Counted from the stretch's first letter, positions 47,006 to 58,166 are shown. The stretch: 64,000 nt of DNA from Gentiana macrophylla (GCA_026214975.1 CM047805.1:111099845-111163844); one strand, 5' to 3'. Notes: generated from the sequence alone by a model not told the origin. Program-made: numbers and translations.

Positions 47006-47943
47006 ATGAAAATAGATCCTTTGGATCAAACAGATCTTCAAGATCAAGAAGAAATTGAGAATAAACCTTCTCAAATAATCTTCAATGAATCCACAAGTGG
47101 ATTCAACGCTAAGATAATAATTCAGCAAGAAATAATAACAAAAATCGATGCATGTAAGCTAAGTCTTAGAACCGAAAAGATATTTAAGGTACCCAGTATC
47201 ATACTCAAGAAATACATGTAGACATCAAAGATGTCTCTGGTGCAGTATATCTACCCTTACTAACTAAGGAAGATATAAGAAAGAATCTAGAGAAAATAGA
47301 TTCTAAAACCAGATCAAAAATTTCTATGGTTCATCTTGGTGCCATGAAAATTTTAATAAAATCTGAATTTCAAGCGGGTATATATACACCCATTAAACTA
47401 GCGTTAATTGACAATAGAATTAACGATAGAAAAGATTGTGTGCTAGGAGTTGCTAAGGGCAACCTCGCATATAAAAAGTTTATGTTTACAGTCTATCCTA
47501 AGTTTGGACTTATAGTTTAGAAAGTAAAAACTTAGACAAAGTTATATCTTTAATTCATCACTTCGAAAGAGAGTGAATGAAGGAGATAAAGCCTTCAATG
47601 TAACTTACCTAGTAAGTTATGCCTTAACCAATAGTCATTATAACATTGACTATAGAAAGAAAGAATACATCGAAATTGATGATGTTTTCTCTAAAATTGG
47701 AACTATTCAAGAGAGACAATTCTCATAAATAAGTTTTGATAATTCTTGGGCAATAGATATTACTAAAGGAAAAAAAAATTTAGGATCTTAAGAAAATCCT
47801 AAAATCCAAGGAACAAGGTTTTATGTAGGAGCTTCTTCAAGAAGAAGTACTTCAACGGAACCTTCAAATATCGAACTTCTAAGATCTATGTCTAGAAGAA
47901 TAGATATACAAGAGCAGAAGCTTAAAGATATTTGTGGTTAAAA
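47006..47943 (+). pseudogene. Endogenous pararetrovirus movement protein (broken)
   Basis: It starts MKIDPLDQTDLQDQEE at 47006. The 30K-superfamily core is visible at 47326-47520 (SMVHLGAMKILIKSEF, TPIKLALIDNRINDRKDC, GNLAYKKFMFTVYPKFGL). It continues, in another frame, with a downstream part ending in a short coiled-coil (RRIDIQEQKLKDI) near 47930. The frame is interrupted at about 47221 and by stops around 47520-47730. Such proteins move virus through plasmodesmata; here it is a relic. Confidence 0.8.
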
Positions 47944-48286
47944 CTCAACATGAGTGTGAGTTTAACAACAATTAATAAAACTGTAAATCTTCTTAGAGAA
48001 GAGAATAAAGTCATATTAAAACAATTAAAAGACATTCAAGATAAAATGTCATTTAATGCTACTAGAAACACTCTAGAAATAGAGCTAGCAGCAGCCAAAG
48101 TAATAAAATAAGTAAAAGAGAAAATTAATGAATTCTCTTGTATAACGGTAGATACATCTACTGCAAATACTTATACATCAGCTTTCCCAGAAGATGGAAA
48201 GTATAGTTATCCCAACTATAACATGGGAAACGAAGAACTTGGTTCAAGTGTTAATCCAAATACTTTAAAATGGCCTTTTGGACTAA
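47944..48286 (+). pseudogene. Coiled-coil segment between movement and coat protein
   Basis: It reads TTINKTVNLLREENK and KQLKDIQDKM, then Tyr/Asn-rich text up to the coat-protein start, with at least one stop. The position and heptad-like pattern fit the region that carries a virion-associated or linker coiled-coil in TAV-encoding caulimovirids (inference). Confidence 0.45.
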
Positions 48287-49620
48287 ATGAATCTAAGTGA
48301 AAAACTAGAAGATTACTTCTGGAACCATCTTACTGAGGATGATTTCATCCTAGATGGACAAAACACTTCACCATTAGATGAAGTTGTTAAGTTGACTCTT
48401 GATGAGTCAGAAATAGAAATTGAAATGGTAAATCGACCAGAATTAAGTAAAATTCTTGGTATAGAAACCATTAATGTAGTCGAAAAAGTTTCAACTACAC
48501 AACATAATCCTGAGAAAGATTCTAAGGATGAACCTACATAAAATTTCAGGGTAGGTAAAGAAAAAGAAGTAGACTACTCCGCTTTTAAGGAAGAAGTACC
48601 CTCTGATTCTTCTAAGAAAAGAAAAGGGCCTGAAAAACCAGTTTCTTTAATACGAGTTATCTTAGAGCCTAAGGTGAATCTAAGGATACAAGAATTTATA
48701 TTCTTAATATAGATTGTCAAAAGAATAAAACATCTCATAGATAAATGGGCTACAGAATTAAGTTTGATCATTCAAACTAATAGAGAAGCATATGGGAAAC
48801 CTAAAAATATACTTCTTTTAGTAGAACATAAAACCGCTGGAATCGTTCAATCATTTGTTAAAGCAACAAACTGGTTAGAAATTCCATCTGAAAATATGTT
48901 TGAAACTATCATCGATAGTTTTTATACTATGTTTTTAGGAATCAATTATACTGCTGATAAAGCAAATGAGATTCTTAAACAACAAGAAAAGTCTAGAAAT
49001 CGCCTTATCAAATTACAGATATGTGACATTTGTAAATTAGATGAATTCACTTGTGATTTTGAGATAAATTTTTATAATCTTCCACAAACTGAATACGGTG
49101 GATTTATAAAACAATATTTGGCTAAAATCCCAATTGTAGGAGAAAAGTCTCTTCAGAGATTTACTACAAAAGCAACAGGAGTTAACCTCTTTAGCTTAGG
49201 CCTTGCAAAGAAAATTGTAAAGGAAGAAATTGCAAAGATCTGTGATCTTTCCAAACAACAAAAGAAATTGAAGAAATTCAATAAGAAATGTTGTAAAGAT
49301 ATTTTAGAACCATCCACTGAATATGGATGCGAAGCAAAAAGTTATTCTAAAGAAAGCTTTAGAAAACCAAAAACATTATAAGAATAAATATTCTTACAAA
49401 AAGAAAAATAAAAGGTTTAAATCTAGAAAATACTTTAAACCATGTCAAAAAATTAAAAATACTGACAAACAGCATGAAAATGCTGACAAAAAGAAATTTT
49501 GCCCTAAGGGTAAAAAGAATTGCAGATGTTGGATCTGTAACATAGAGGGTCATTATGCAAATGAATGCCCTAATAAACAACAATATCCCCATAAAGTAAA
49601 ATTTATGGAAGAAATTGTTC
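48287..49620 (+). pseudogene. Endogenous pararetrovirus coat protein (frameshifted)
   Basis: Acidic N-terminus from 48287 ([19 protein letters not shown]). Core at 48764-49381 (FKATNWLE-like TNWLEIPSENMFETII, QYLAKIPIVGEKSLQRF, GLAKKIVKEEIAKICDL). A Lys-rich stretch follows in the next frame, then the CCHC zinc knuckle CWICNIEGHYANEC at 49527-49568. Stops lie at about 48540 and 48720 and a frame change at about 49340. The order acidic-core-basic-knuckle is that of caulimovirid coat proteins. Confidence 0.85.
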
Positions 49621-49779
49621 AAATAGGATACGATCCTATAGAGGAAATATATGAATCTCTAGAAGAGGTTTATATGAATAAAACTCTAAGTATTCATCCA
49701 ATGAATACAATTCAGAGGATTCAGAATAATTTAAACATTCAGAAAATTTCCTGGGATGATTTAAATACGGAAACAGCAA

Positions 49780-50300
49780 TGTCTAACAACATTACTAATC
49801 CGAATTCTATTTATGTCAAAGGACAATTAAAGTTCTCTGGATATAAACAGATAAATTTACATTGTTATGTAGATACAGGTGCTAGTCTGTGCATAGCATC
49901 AAAGTTTGTTATACCAAACGAACATTGGGAAAATGCACCCAATACTATTAAAGTAAAAATTGCAAATAGGGAAGTTGTACATATTTCTAAAGTCTGTAGA
50001 AATCTTAACATTAAGATGGCAGGAGAAATATTTCACATTCCTACAATTTACCAACAGGAAACATGTATGGACCTAATCCTTGGTAATAATTTCTGTCAAT
50101 TGTATGAACCATTCACACAATTCACAGATAGAATTATTTTTACCTTAAATAATCAACCAGTAATTATAGGTAAAATAAGAAAAGCTATTACCATAGCACA
50201 AAAAGGATTTTTAGAATCTATGAAAAAGAATTTGAAGACTCTAAAACCAGCACCTATCAATGTCAGCCCTGACAAAATCACATTTTTAGATGGGGGATGA
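49780..50300 (+). pseudogene. Endogenous pararetrovirus aspartic protease
   Basis: In the same frame as the zinc knuckle. The active-site motif YVDTGASLCIA has DTGA at 49872-49883, followed by the family pattern ending MDLILGNNFCQLYEPF. It ends with a stop at 50300, before the RT frame. That the coat-protein end and protease share one frame, while the RT is in another, indicates frameshifts in the relic. Confidence 0.8.
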
Positions 50301-51741
50301 TAGAAGAATGTAAATCTGAACAAGATTTAATCAAGAAAATGAAAAATTCACAAAGATTAAAAACTTGTTAGAAAAAGTTTGTAGTGACAATCCTATAGAC
50401 CCTAAGAAGTCTAAAAATTGGATGAAGGCTACTATAAAACTTATTGATCCTAAAACTATAGTCAAGGTTAAACCTATGATTTATAGTCCACAGGACAGAG
50501 AGGAATTTGGTAAATGAATTCAAGAATTATTAGACTTAAAAATAATTAAGCCTAGTAAATCACCTCATATGTCTCCAACTTTCCTTGAAGAAAATGAAGC
50601 TGAGAAGCGAAGAGGAAAAAAGAGAATGCTTGTCAACTATAAAGCCATTAATACGGAAACTATAGGTGATAGTCACAATCTACCCAATAAAGATGAACTT
50701 CTAACTCTTATAAGAGGGAAGAAAATCTTTTGTAGTTTTGATTGCAAATCTGGTTTCTGGAAAGTATTGTTAGATGAAGAATCACAATTATTAACTGCCT
50801 TTACATGTCCACAAGGACATTATCAATGGTTTGTTTTACCCTTTGGCTTAAAACAAGCACCATCTATATTTCAAAGGCATATGCAGAATGCATTCAGATC
50901 TTTCGAAAAGTTTCTTTGTGTTTATGTAGATGATATACTTATCTTCAGCAACAAAGAAAAAGAGCACTATTTGGATGTTGCGATAGTACTTAAAAAATGT
51001 GAAGAATTAGAAATAATTCTATCCTTAAAAAAGACACAGCTCTTTAAGACAAAAATTAATTTTCTAGGATTAGAAATTGATCAAGGTCATCATTGTCCTC
51101 AAAATCATATTTTGGAACATATACATAAGTTTCCAGATATGATTGAAGACAAAAAACAACTACAAAGATTTTTAGGAATTTTAACTTATGCTGAAAGTTA
51201 TATCCCTAAGCTTGCTGCAGTTAGAAAACCTTTACAGGTAAAACTCAAAGACAATGTTCTTTGGGAATGGAAAGATTCTGACACATCTTATGTAAATAAG
51301 GTTAAGAAGAATCTAACTAGCTTTTCAAAGCTATATCATCCTTTACCAGATGATAAACTGATCATCGAAACCGATGCATCAGATGAATTTTGGGGTGGAA
51401 TCCTCAAAGCAAAAAACACTGGACAAGAGTTAATTTGTAAGTATACTTTTGGAAGCTTCAAAAAGTCTGAAAGAAATTACCATAGTAATGAGAAGGAATA
51501 CCGAGCGGTAATTCGAGTCATTAAAAAGTTTAGTGCTTTTCTTACTCTAGTTAAATTCTTAATTAGGACAGATAACAAAAACTTTACATACTTTTTAAAA
51601 ACTAAATTAAAAGATGATAACAAACAAGGTAGACTTGTGAGATGGCAGATGTGGCTATCAAGATACTGCTTTGAAGTAGATCACATTTCAGGTAGTAAAA
51701 ATATATTTGCTGATTTTTTAACTCGTGAATATGCAGGTTGA
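50301..51741 (+). pseudogene. Endogenous pararetrovirus reverse transcriptase and RNase H
   Basis: A 390-codon open stretch (50569-51741) preceded by an in-frame TGA (50515-50517) and a damaged start. RT motifs: FCSFDCKSGFWKVLL, FVLPFGLKQAPSIFQRHM, CVYVDDILIFS (YVDD at 50923-50934) and LGLEID. RNase H: IIETDASDEFWGG, NYHSNEKEYRAV, RTDNKNFTYF and FADFLTREY. It would copy pregenomic RNA to DNA. There is no integrase, as in all caulimovirids, so genomic copies arise by illegitimate recombination. Confidence 0.9.
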
Positions 51742-51814
51742 AAAATAGAAGAATCTCCTATTAGAGATAAAGGGGTAAAACCCATGGACTAATTTTCCTT
51801 ACAGGATTCTAGAA

Positions 51815-53218
51815 ATGGAAGAATTAAAGAAGCTAAAGCTTCAGAAGGAAATCATGGAAATGGAACTTCAAGTTCTTAACATGAAAATAAGTTTACTTGA
51901 ACAGGCATCAAGTGAACCACAAAAGGATATTAACAATCCTTGCACTAGCAATAGTTGCGAATTGTTTGCTATTCCGATGCAAACGGCAATCGGTAAAGAA
52001 TCATCAAATCCGTTGATTCCTAGCATCTTGGAAAAAGATGTAATAGATGTACAGACATTTACAAATTTGGTTAAGCCTACAGATTTTATCTCGGGTTTTA
52101 GACCAAATACTCAAGACGTTTCAGGTCATGATAAGGCTATTCAACAGCCAAAATCTTCAGATTATTATGTTGTGTATAATGGTCCTTTTGCAGGTATTTA
52201 TACATCATGGGAAGCTGCAGAAAAGGCAACAAAAAGAGTTTCTGGTGTCAAACACAAGAAATTCGAAACACTTCAAGAAGCAAAAGTTTCTAGAGAAATA
52301 TTTGCAAGAGAGCACATGATACCAGCTCCAAAGCTAATATCTAATTCTGATTTCTTAAAGGCCACCTTTACAGAAATTTTAAAATCCGAAAAGAGACCCA
52401 GTACTATGGTTTCATTAGGAAGAGTTTCAATCCCTAAAAAGATTGAAAAGAAAGTTGTCATCAAGCTTGATTTCGAGGGATTATCTTATCTCTTTAGACA
52501 TGCAAGAACGGCAAATGAAGAACATTTCATCGAAGAAAATCTCCTCACAACGGACAGCGATTCAATTAGTCTGTTCAACTTTATTGGAGGTGCAGACCCA
52601 AAAATGGTGTATGAAGCCTTTTCATATGGATTAGTTAGGATGATCTATCCTAGCAAAAAACTTTTGGAAATTTCTATGTTTCCAGAAGAAATTAAAAAGG
52701 CAATCAAAAATTTTAGAACCAAGGTTGTCAAAGAAGCAGATCGGGCTATATTTCTAAAAATCTATAGCAGTTTGCCAGAATGGAATGATGGGAAAATTCA
52801 ACTACCATATCATTTCATCGAAATTGGAATTTCCAATGAAGAAACGAGTTATAGACCTTCAAAGGTTATGGAAGCTAGTTTCTCTCACTATGATATTGAA
52901 CATATCAATATCACCAGATTCAAAATCATTGTTGACAAAATCCTCAAAATCAACGATGATTCGAAGATCAAGGTAAATTATCAAAGCTCTCATATTTTGA
53001 TAATTTCAAAAACCTATAAGAAATTGCAGGAAGAAGACATGGAGAAAGTTCTTCAATTTGAAAAATTGTTCAAAAATGGACAAATAATGAGCTGGCACAA
53101 TGACAAAACTTGTGATATGCTTCGACAAGCTTTTACAAAAGCTAAGGTGGAATACAATTGCACAAGATGCTCTGGATCCCACCATAAAGAAAAAGAAATC
53201 CCCCATCTAAAAATGTGA
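51815..53218 (+). CDS. Endogenous pararetrovirus transactivator/viroplasmin (TAV), open over 467 codons
   Basis: Uninterrupted from MEELKKLKLQKEIMEME (N-terminal coiled-coil) through an RNase H1-N-like/viroplasmin segment (YYVVYNGPFAGIYTSW... about residues 110-160) and a TAV core (VVIKLDFEGLSYLFRHA). Near the C-terminus is CTRCSGSHHKEKE. In living relatives this protein forms inclusion bodies and permits reinitiation of translation on polycistronic viral RNA. A TAV ORF directly after pol separates this virus from badna-, petu- and florendoviruses and suits caulimo-, soymo-, cavemo- or solendovirus-like lineages. The last ten or so codons and stop fall in a 29 bp inverted duplication of 50270-50298, so the natural C-terminus has been replaced. 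Confidence 0.85.
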   Translation: MEELKKLKLQKEIMEMELQVLNMKISLLEQASSEPQKDINNPCTSNSCELFAIPMQTAIGKESSNPLIPSILEKDVIDVQTFTNLVKPTDFISGFRPNTQDVSGHDKAIQQPKSSDYYVVYNGPFAGIYTSWEAAEKATKRVSGVKHKKFETLQEAKVSREIFAREHMIPAPKLISNSDFLKATFTEILKSEKRPSTMVSLGRVSIPKKIEKKVVIKLDFEGLSYLFRHARTANEEHFIEENLLTTDSDSISLFNFIGGADPKMVYEAFSYGLVRMIYPSKKLLEISMFPEEIKKAIKNFRTKVVKEADRAIFLKIYSSLPEWNDGKIQLPYHFIEIGISNEETSYRPSKVMEASFSHYDIEHINITRFKIIVDKILKINDDSKIKVNYQSSHILIISKTYKKLQEEDMEKVLQFEKLFKNGQIMSWHNDKTCDMLRQAFTKAKVEYNCTRCSGSHHKEKEIPHLKM

Positions 53219-53226
53219 TTTTGTCA
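53198..53226. repeat. 29 bp inverted copy of 50270-50298 at the viral 3' junction
   Basis: ATCCCCCATCTAAAAATG... here is the exact reverse complement of the end of the protease ORF (50270-50298). Beyond it the similarity ends. It looks like filler DNA copied at a repair junction where the viral sequence ends. Confidence 0.85.
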
Positions 53227-53592
53227 TGCTTCAAATTTCTTCTCATCCTACATGCAAAGACATTTAAAAGCAATATGTTACTTGAAATTGTTAATTTCCC
53301 GGTCGTTAGTTTTTTTTTTTATTTTTTTATTTCATGGAACTCTATTTTTTTTTATCTAATTTTTTTGAGCAGGTGAAAGAAGATTAACGTTGAACAGAGA
53401 AAGTCTCATAAGTTGTAGTATTTGGTAGAGGCATGCCAGCATCTGCACCTAACATGACAAACAAGGGCCCCAATATATATGAATCCAATCTTTTTGGTGA
53501 ACAAAACTGCCCGGGGGAATTCCACTAGACTCCTTATTAATTAGTTTTCTCTTGTTCTAATCATATTGCTATTTGCTAATGTAACATGACAT
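53227..53592. other. Intergenic, T-rich, nothing recognised
   Basis: T runs at 53311-53330 and 53346-53354. No gene or repeat assigned. Confidence 0.4.
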
Positions 53593-53771
53593 CAGTGGGC
53601 GGATCCAGAAAAGTTTTTCAGCGGGGTCTGAAATATTTTTCTATAGATAAAATGTAGAATTTTATTATTTTTAACGGGATCTGAAATATTTTTCTATAGA
53701 TAAAATATAGAGTTTTATTATTTTTAACGGGGTCCGCGGACCCCATTTACTTACATGTGTGTCCGCCATTG
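53593..53771. mobile_element. hAT-type MITE
   Basis: 179 bp, starts CAGTGGGCGGATCC and ends GTCCGCCATTG (imperfect hAT TIR). ATGACAT is repeated on both sides (53586-53592 and 53772-53778). Inside, a ~53 bp unit with CTGAAATATTTTTCTATAG is tandemly repeated twice. Confidence 0.75.
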
Positions 53772-53778
53772 ATGACAT

Positions 53779-55140
53779 CTCGTTCGCCTTAGTTGGAAAT
53801 AGTGTATTCGGCACATGACTTTTATAATAAATCATGAAATTCATGTCGTATCAGAGTAACAAAAAAGACGTATAAAAAAAAGAAATACCCGAGGCTTGGG
53901 AAAGATACCCTCGGTGTCTTAGTACTATTCGCGGCAAAGTAGGCTTCATTGTCCGCGAACTATCTGCACCACATAAGTGCAAAAAACATATCAGAAGTAC
54001 AACTACTTTCAAACTAGTATCTGTTGTGGTAGAGGGTGTGGTCGAAAATAATAAATAATTTCATTTACGGGCAACATCACGAAAATCCAACGGGGTTCAC
54101 AATATAACAATAAGACTCAATAAATAAGAGTCATGTACATGTGGATTGAGTGTATGCTGAGCTACCTTAAACATCGAGTACGTTGTGAAATTGACAATTC
54201 GGGATCTTACACTACCATTAGCTCCCCGGAATTCTTAAAGTGTGACCGTCTGATCCAGGTTGTCGATGTTAGACACCTTTGTGCATGGCCGCACGTATAT
54301 ATGTGATGAGATCACATAAGGACTAGACCGATTCGACATGATAATCTCATACTAAGTTCTTAACGAGAGAATCTAATTAAATATTAGATGACTATTTATG
54401 GATTTGATCTTACACAAGAGATAGCCTTCAGATCTTTTCCCTTGGCGATGTGTTGTTTTCATTGAATAAGTGCTCCTGCGAACTCCTTGATTCAGTTCTT
54501 CAGTGATCTCTTGAACTCCTTTGAAAGTTTGAATTAAATTTATGAATCAAACTTTATCAGGGGTCCCCTAAGTGTCTTCTCTCATTTACTCAAAAACCTT
54601 TGTCACTGTACAGTCCCATTTCCAAACTATATATTGGGCTTCCTTACAATACCATGAGGGGAATTTTCATCACCTTTCAGTATTGAACTAAAGTTTCTTC
54701 TACTTTTCCAAACTTGAACACTTCCTAACGATATCTTATTTCATTCTGAGACAGTGAGACCATTTTTTGTTCTTGTTTTGACCTAGTAACTTCTTCGTGG
54801 TAAGACTCTTATCCTCCTCTTGGTTTCCCAAGTTGTTCTACCTACTTAGGTGCTCAAATTAGCATCTTTCAATTTTGTGTTTTAATTTAAACAACCATAT
54901 TATAGTTTTCATGCGAAATGAAAACTTTCTTTGTTTGCAAAACAACTTCTTATGTTAATCTGATCCGTAACGGTTGAGATCTTTTAGCCAAATGTTCTTT
55001 CCTCTTCGCATTGGAAGTTCCTAATTCAGTGTTCGCTGTTCTCTGTTGTTATGTTGCATATAGTCACATTGGCACAAGTTGTTTCGGGATTCCCGGAAAG
55101 CCTTAAAAACTCGTTGATAGGTACCTACACAGTTCTTTAA
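53779..55140. other. Intergenic or decayed repeat DNA, no gene recognised
   Basis: No open frame of note. 54120-54420 has a texture like retrotransposon LTR or leader but lacks ends I can define. Confidence 0.35.
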
Positions 55141-55902
55141 TAATTCGATCTACAGTAACAGTGGTTGAGATTGATAAGAATTTAATTGTGCAATGAAACG
55201 ACCCTATAGAGATAGGATTATAGGTTAATTTAGTAATGTGGGAGTTAGGTTTAGCCTGGGTTAAGATTCATATGTGGTGTGAAGGGATTTAGTATTTGGT
55301 GTGTTAAGTCTCCTTATGTCCATGAATAACCACTAAGATATAAGATGAATAAGTAGGGCTAAGGGTAATTAATTCATCATAATCATGAAATGTAATACTG
55401 GTGGATCAACATGATAAATGCCCTAGTGTGTGGAAGTGGGTCTTTCTGGAGTATTATGATCGGGAATTTCTTACTAAAAGCGGTAAGGTGGTAAGGCGAG
55501 GTGATGGCATACAACTAAGATTGATTTGTCAATATCTAGACAATAAGTTGGATGGTGCAGATTAAGTTGAACAATCGGTTGCTTGGAACGGTAATTGAAA
55601 AGGGAATGAAGGATGTTTGACCTAGTAGGAGGATGGTCCGGACTTGTAAGCCTTATGGAGACTGAAATGAGTAATGGCACTAAGCTTATGAAAATTCCAA
55701 GTAAGCGTGGGCAGTACTTAATTCTGGATCAATACGAACATTAAAGATGGATAATGTGAAGTCGTGATGTCAAGGGCCCTGGAAGTTAAACCACTAAATG
55801 ATATCAAACGTTTAATGATGGTGAGTAAAGATGATAGACACTTAGGTTTGAAGAGTTGCCAAGTTTTGTTGACGAAACTTCCTTAAAGAGGGAATGGTGT
55901 AA

Positions 55903-56309
55903 GGGCATTCGTAGCAGAAGCCCTATATGGTGCCCTATCCCTAAAATGAAGATAAAAAATAGAGTTTGCCCCAAAATAGCTTCCACAGCAAATCTCTATC
56001 CCTATTTATTTTTAGGGATATGAACAGTGCATCCCTACTTGTGGGGATTCACTATTCACGCCCTAAAGATATTTAATTATTAAAAATTATAGGGATATGG
56101 ATGCTGCTGGAGTGAAATAATAAATATTTAATGTGTATAAATAGGGTTGTGAGGTAGAATATGTATTATTTTATATTATATGAAATGTTATAGGGATAAG
56201 GATAGGGATGTTGTTGTGAAGGTTTTTGAATTGAAATGTTGCAAAATAGGGATATGTATTATTTTATATTATTTTAGGGATAAAATTTGGGCCTCTGATA
56301 AGAATACCC
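55903..56309. mobile_element. Tourist/Harbinger-type MITE inserted at the LTR start
   Basis: 407 bp with TIRs GGGCATTCGTAGCAGAAGCCC and GGGTATTCTTATCAGAGGCCC (17 of 21 match) and a TAA target duplication (55900-55902 and 56310-56312). It is A/T-rich and non-coding, and sits five bases inside the Tekay-like LTR. Confidence 0.8.
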
Positions 56310-57090
56310 TAATACCCCTGATTTTGGAGAACGGGTAAAAGAGTAAAAGGGTATTATTTACTAAGCACATAATTATAGCATTTTATTTAATTATCCATTC
56401 ATTGATTAAAGGATTTAAGTTATTATTTATTTAATGAGATTAATGGTAAGTAGTTATAAAAAGAACCCCTCCCCTTAATCCCCTCACTTTACATGCCAGC
56501 TTCAGGAAAATAGATCAGAAATTCAAACTCAAAGTTTTGGGAGAAGAGAGGAAGAAGAAGAAGGAATCTTCACAATTCCATATAATCGAGTCATCGTTTG
56601 TACAGACCACAATAGACGATCTTGAACAAGTATCAACAACTTTGCAATTCGTAAGTATTCGTTTTGAACCCTAGTTGGAATATTGAGGAATTATTGGTAA
56701 ATTGTTAAGTTTTAGGTATTGTAGATTGTTAAAGTAATCGTAGTTGATGTTTAGGTCGATAGGAATTGCATAGAATTCGAGGAATTCACAGATTTTGGTG
56801 TTCTCGTGCTCCACCTTTCTCTTTTGGATTTTTCTAGCAATTAATTAAACAATGTAAAGGTTGTTCTAAATCAGTTTTTATTTCATGTTCTTGTTGAAGT
56901 TTTGGTATGGCCATGGTGGTGGTCATTATTTGCGGGTTTGAGGATGTTACGGACCTACGGTGTTGTTTAGTGGTGAAATTTGAGTTGAAAATGGGCTAAA
57001 ATTGTGCAGAAACAAATCTACAACTTTGTAGAAAATTGCCACAGGCGCGAGCCTTTGTTTACCAAACTTCTTGAGTGGGATTTTAGAGTG

Positions 57091-57173
57091 AAGTGACCGG
57101 TGGGTTGATCAGAACTACACAGTTTAGATGTTAGATGTAAACTGTGTGGCCGTGATCAACCCACCGGTCACTT
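57091..57173. repeat. 83 nt near-perfect hairpin
   Basis: Arms 57091-57126 and 57138-57173. The outer 21 bp are perfect (AAGTGACCGGTGGGTTGATC...), then a small internal loop, then 10 bp with CACAGTTTA, around an 11 nt loop. About 32 of 36 positions pair. It lies inside the Tekay-like LTR. Confidence 0.85.
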
Positions 57174-57514
57174 CAGTACATGTGGAGATACTAGGGAAGA
57201 ACTTCCCGCCCGGACCTGTATTAGGAAATCTCTATAGGCGTGGGCCTCTAGCTAGAGGAGCAGGCTTGCAGCTGCTTTGTTTTAGACATAAATTCTCAAA
57301 GATCGGAGGCGCGGGCCTTGAGCAATTTTGAGCCATTTTTCATTTTCTTTTGTATTAAAGGCATGTACATGATGTGTATGTTCATAGGGGACATTAATTG
57401 GTACTTGGCAATGTTTAGTATTTGACTTCTATTAGTATCGGCTCAGCACCACAATTGAAACCCTCTGCAGGGAGAAAGTAGAGCACCGAAAGACGTTTAT
57501 CTAGGCCGTGCGAA

Positions 57515-57842
57515 ATGGTTTACTTAATAGTCATTGATTCCTATGATATGTGCGAGGTAAAAAGGGTTTTTGTTGATGGTTTACTTAATAGTCATTGATT
57601 CCAAATTATGATAAGGACTAATGTTTTTAATAGACTAATTTAGGTAGTTTAAAAATAGAATTGCTTAGGACTATATGTCCCTTCTTATAAGGATGCCCAT
57701 ATTTGGGGTAATTTGTGAATCAATTAAAATTTAACCTAGACTATTAGATTAACTTCATAAAAATAGAATTGCTTAGGACTATATGTCCCTAGGATGCCCT
57801 ATACGTGAATGAACCTAGACTATTAGATTAACTTCATAAAAA
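57515..57842. repeat. Short interleaved direct repeats
   Basis: ATGGTTTACTTAATAGTC recurs at 57515 and 57576 (period 61). AAAAATAGAATTGCTTAGGA recurs at about 57652 and 57757, and AACCTAGACTATTAGATTAA at about 57732 and 57812. Probably local duplications in the LTR. Confidence 0.7.
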
Positions 57843-58091
57843 ACATATGTGATGCGTCTAATAGCTAAAACGTTATAGTTAATGGTAAGACGTGTTTTTG
57901 TTTTGCAGTATGAAACAGTCCACAAATAATAGTCCGTGCAATATGAGGTACTGAACATTCCCAGTGCATACCCATCATTCGGACGAAGTGTCATCGGATC
58001 ATAACGTAGTGAATCCCTAACTGGTCAAAGGTCTTGCAAACAGAGCTAGCGGAGGGGAGTGGACACTTTACAACACATGCGGTAGCACTTG

Positions 58092-58094
<3 letters not shown>

Positions 58095-58162
<68 letters not shown>
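58095..58162. repeat. (AT)34 microsatellite
   Basis: 68 bases of uninterrupted AT dinucleotide, likely length-variable. Confidence 0.97.

Positions 58163-58166
<4 letters not shown>

Larger units (their letters stand above)
37152..47142. repeat. Right copy of the ~9.9 kb duplicated block
   Basis: It matches 27149-37051 from the first base after the gap. It has longer open frames and intact CAG/CTG sites, so it is the more reliable version of this locus. It continues without break into the rest of the pararetrovirus. Confidence 0.9.

Noticed and set aside
37152..47142. Real segmental duplication of the Athila/virus locus
   Set aside because: Breakpoints coincide exactly with the gap and copies differ in an error-like pattern; an assembly overlap is simpler.
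46001..53226. Functional virus
   Set aside because: Movement protein, coat protein and pol frames carry stops and frameshifts, and the 3' end is rearranged; treated as a genomic relic.
57128..57331. 67-codon plus-strand frame beside the hairpin
   Set aside because: It runs through one hairpin arm, is not recognisable and lies inside an LTR.
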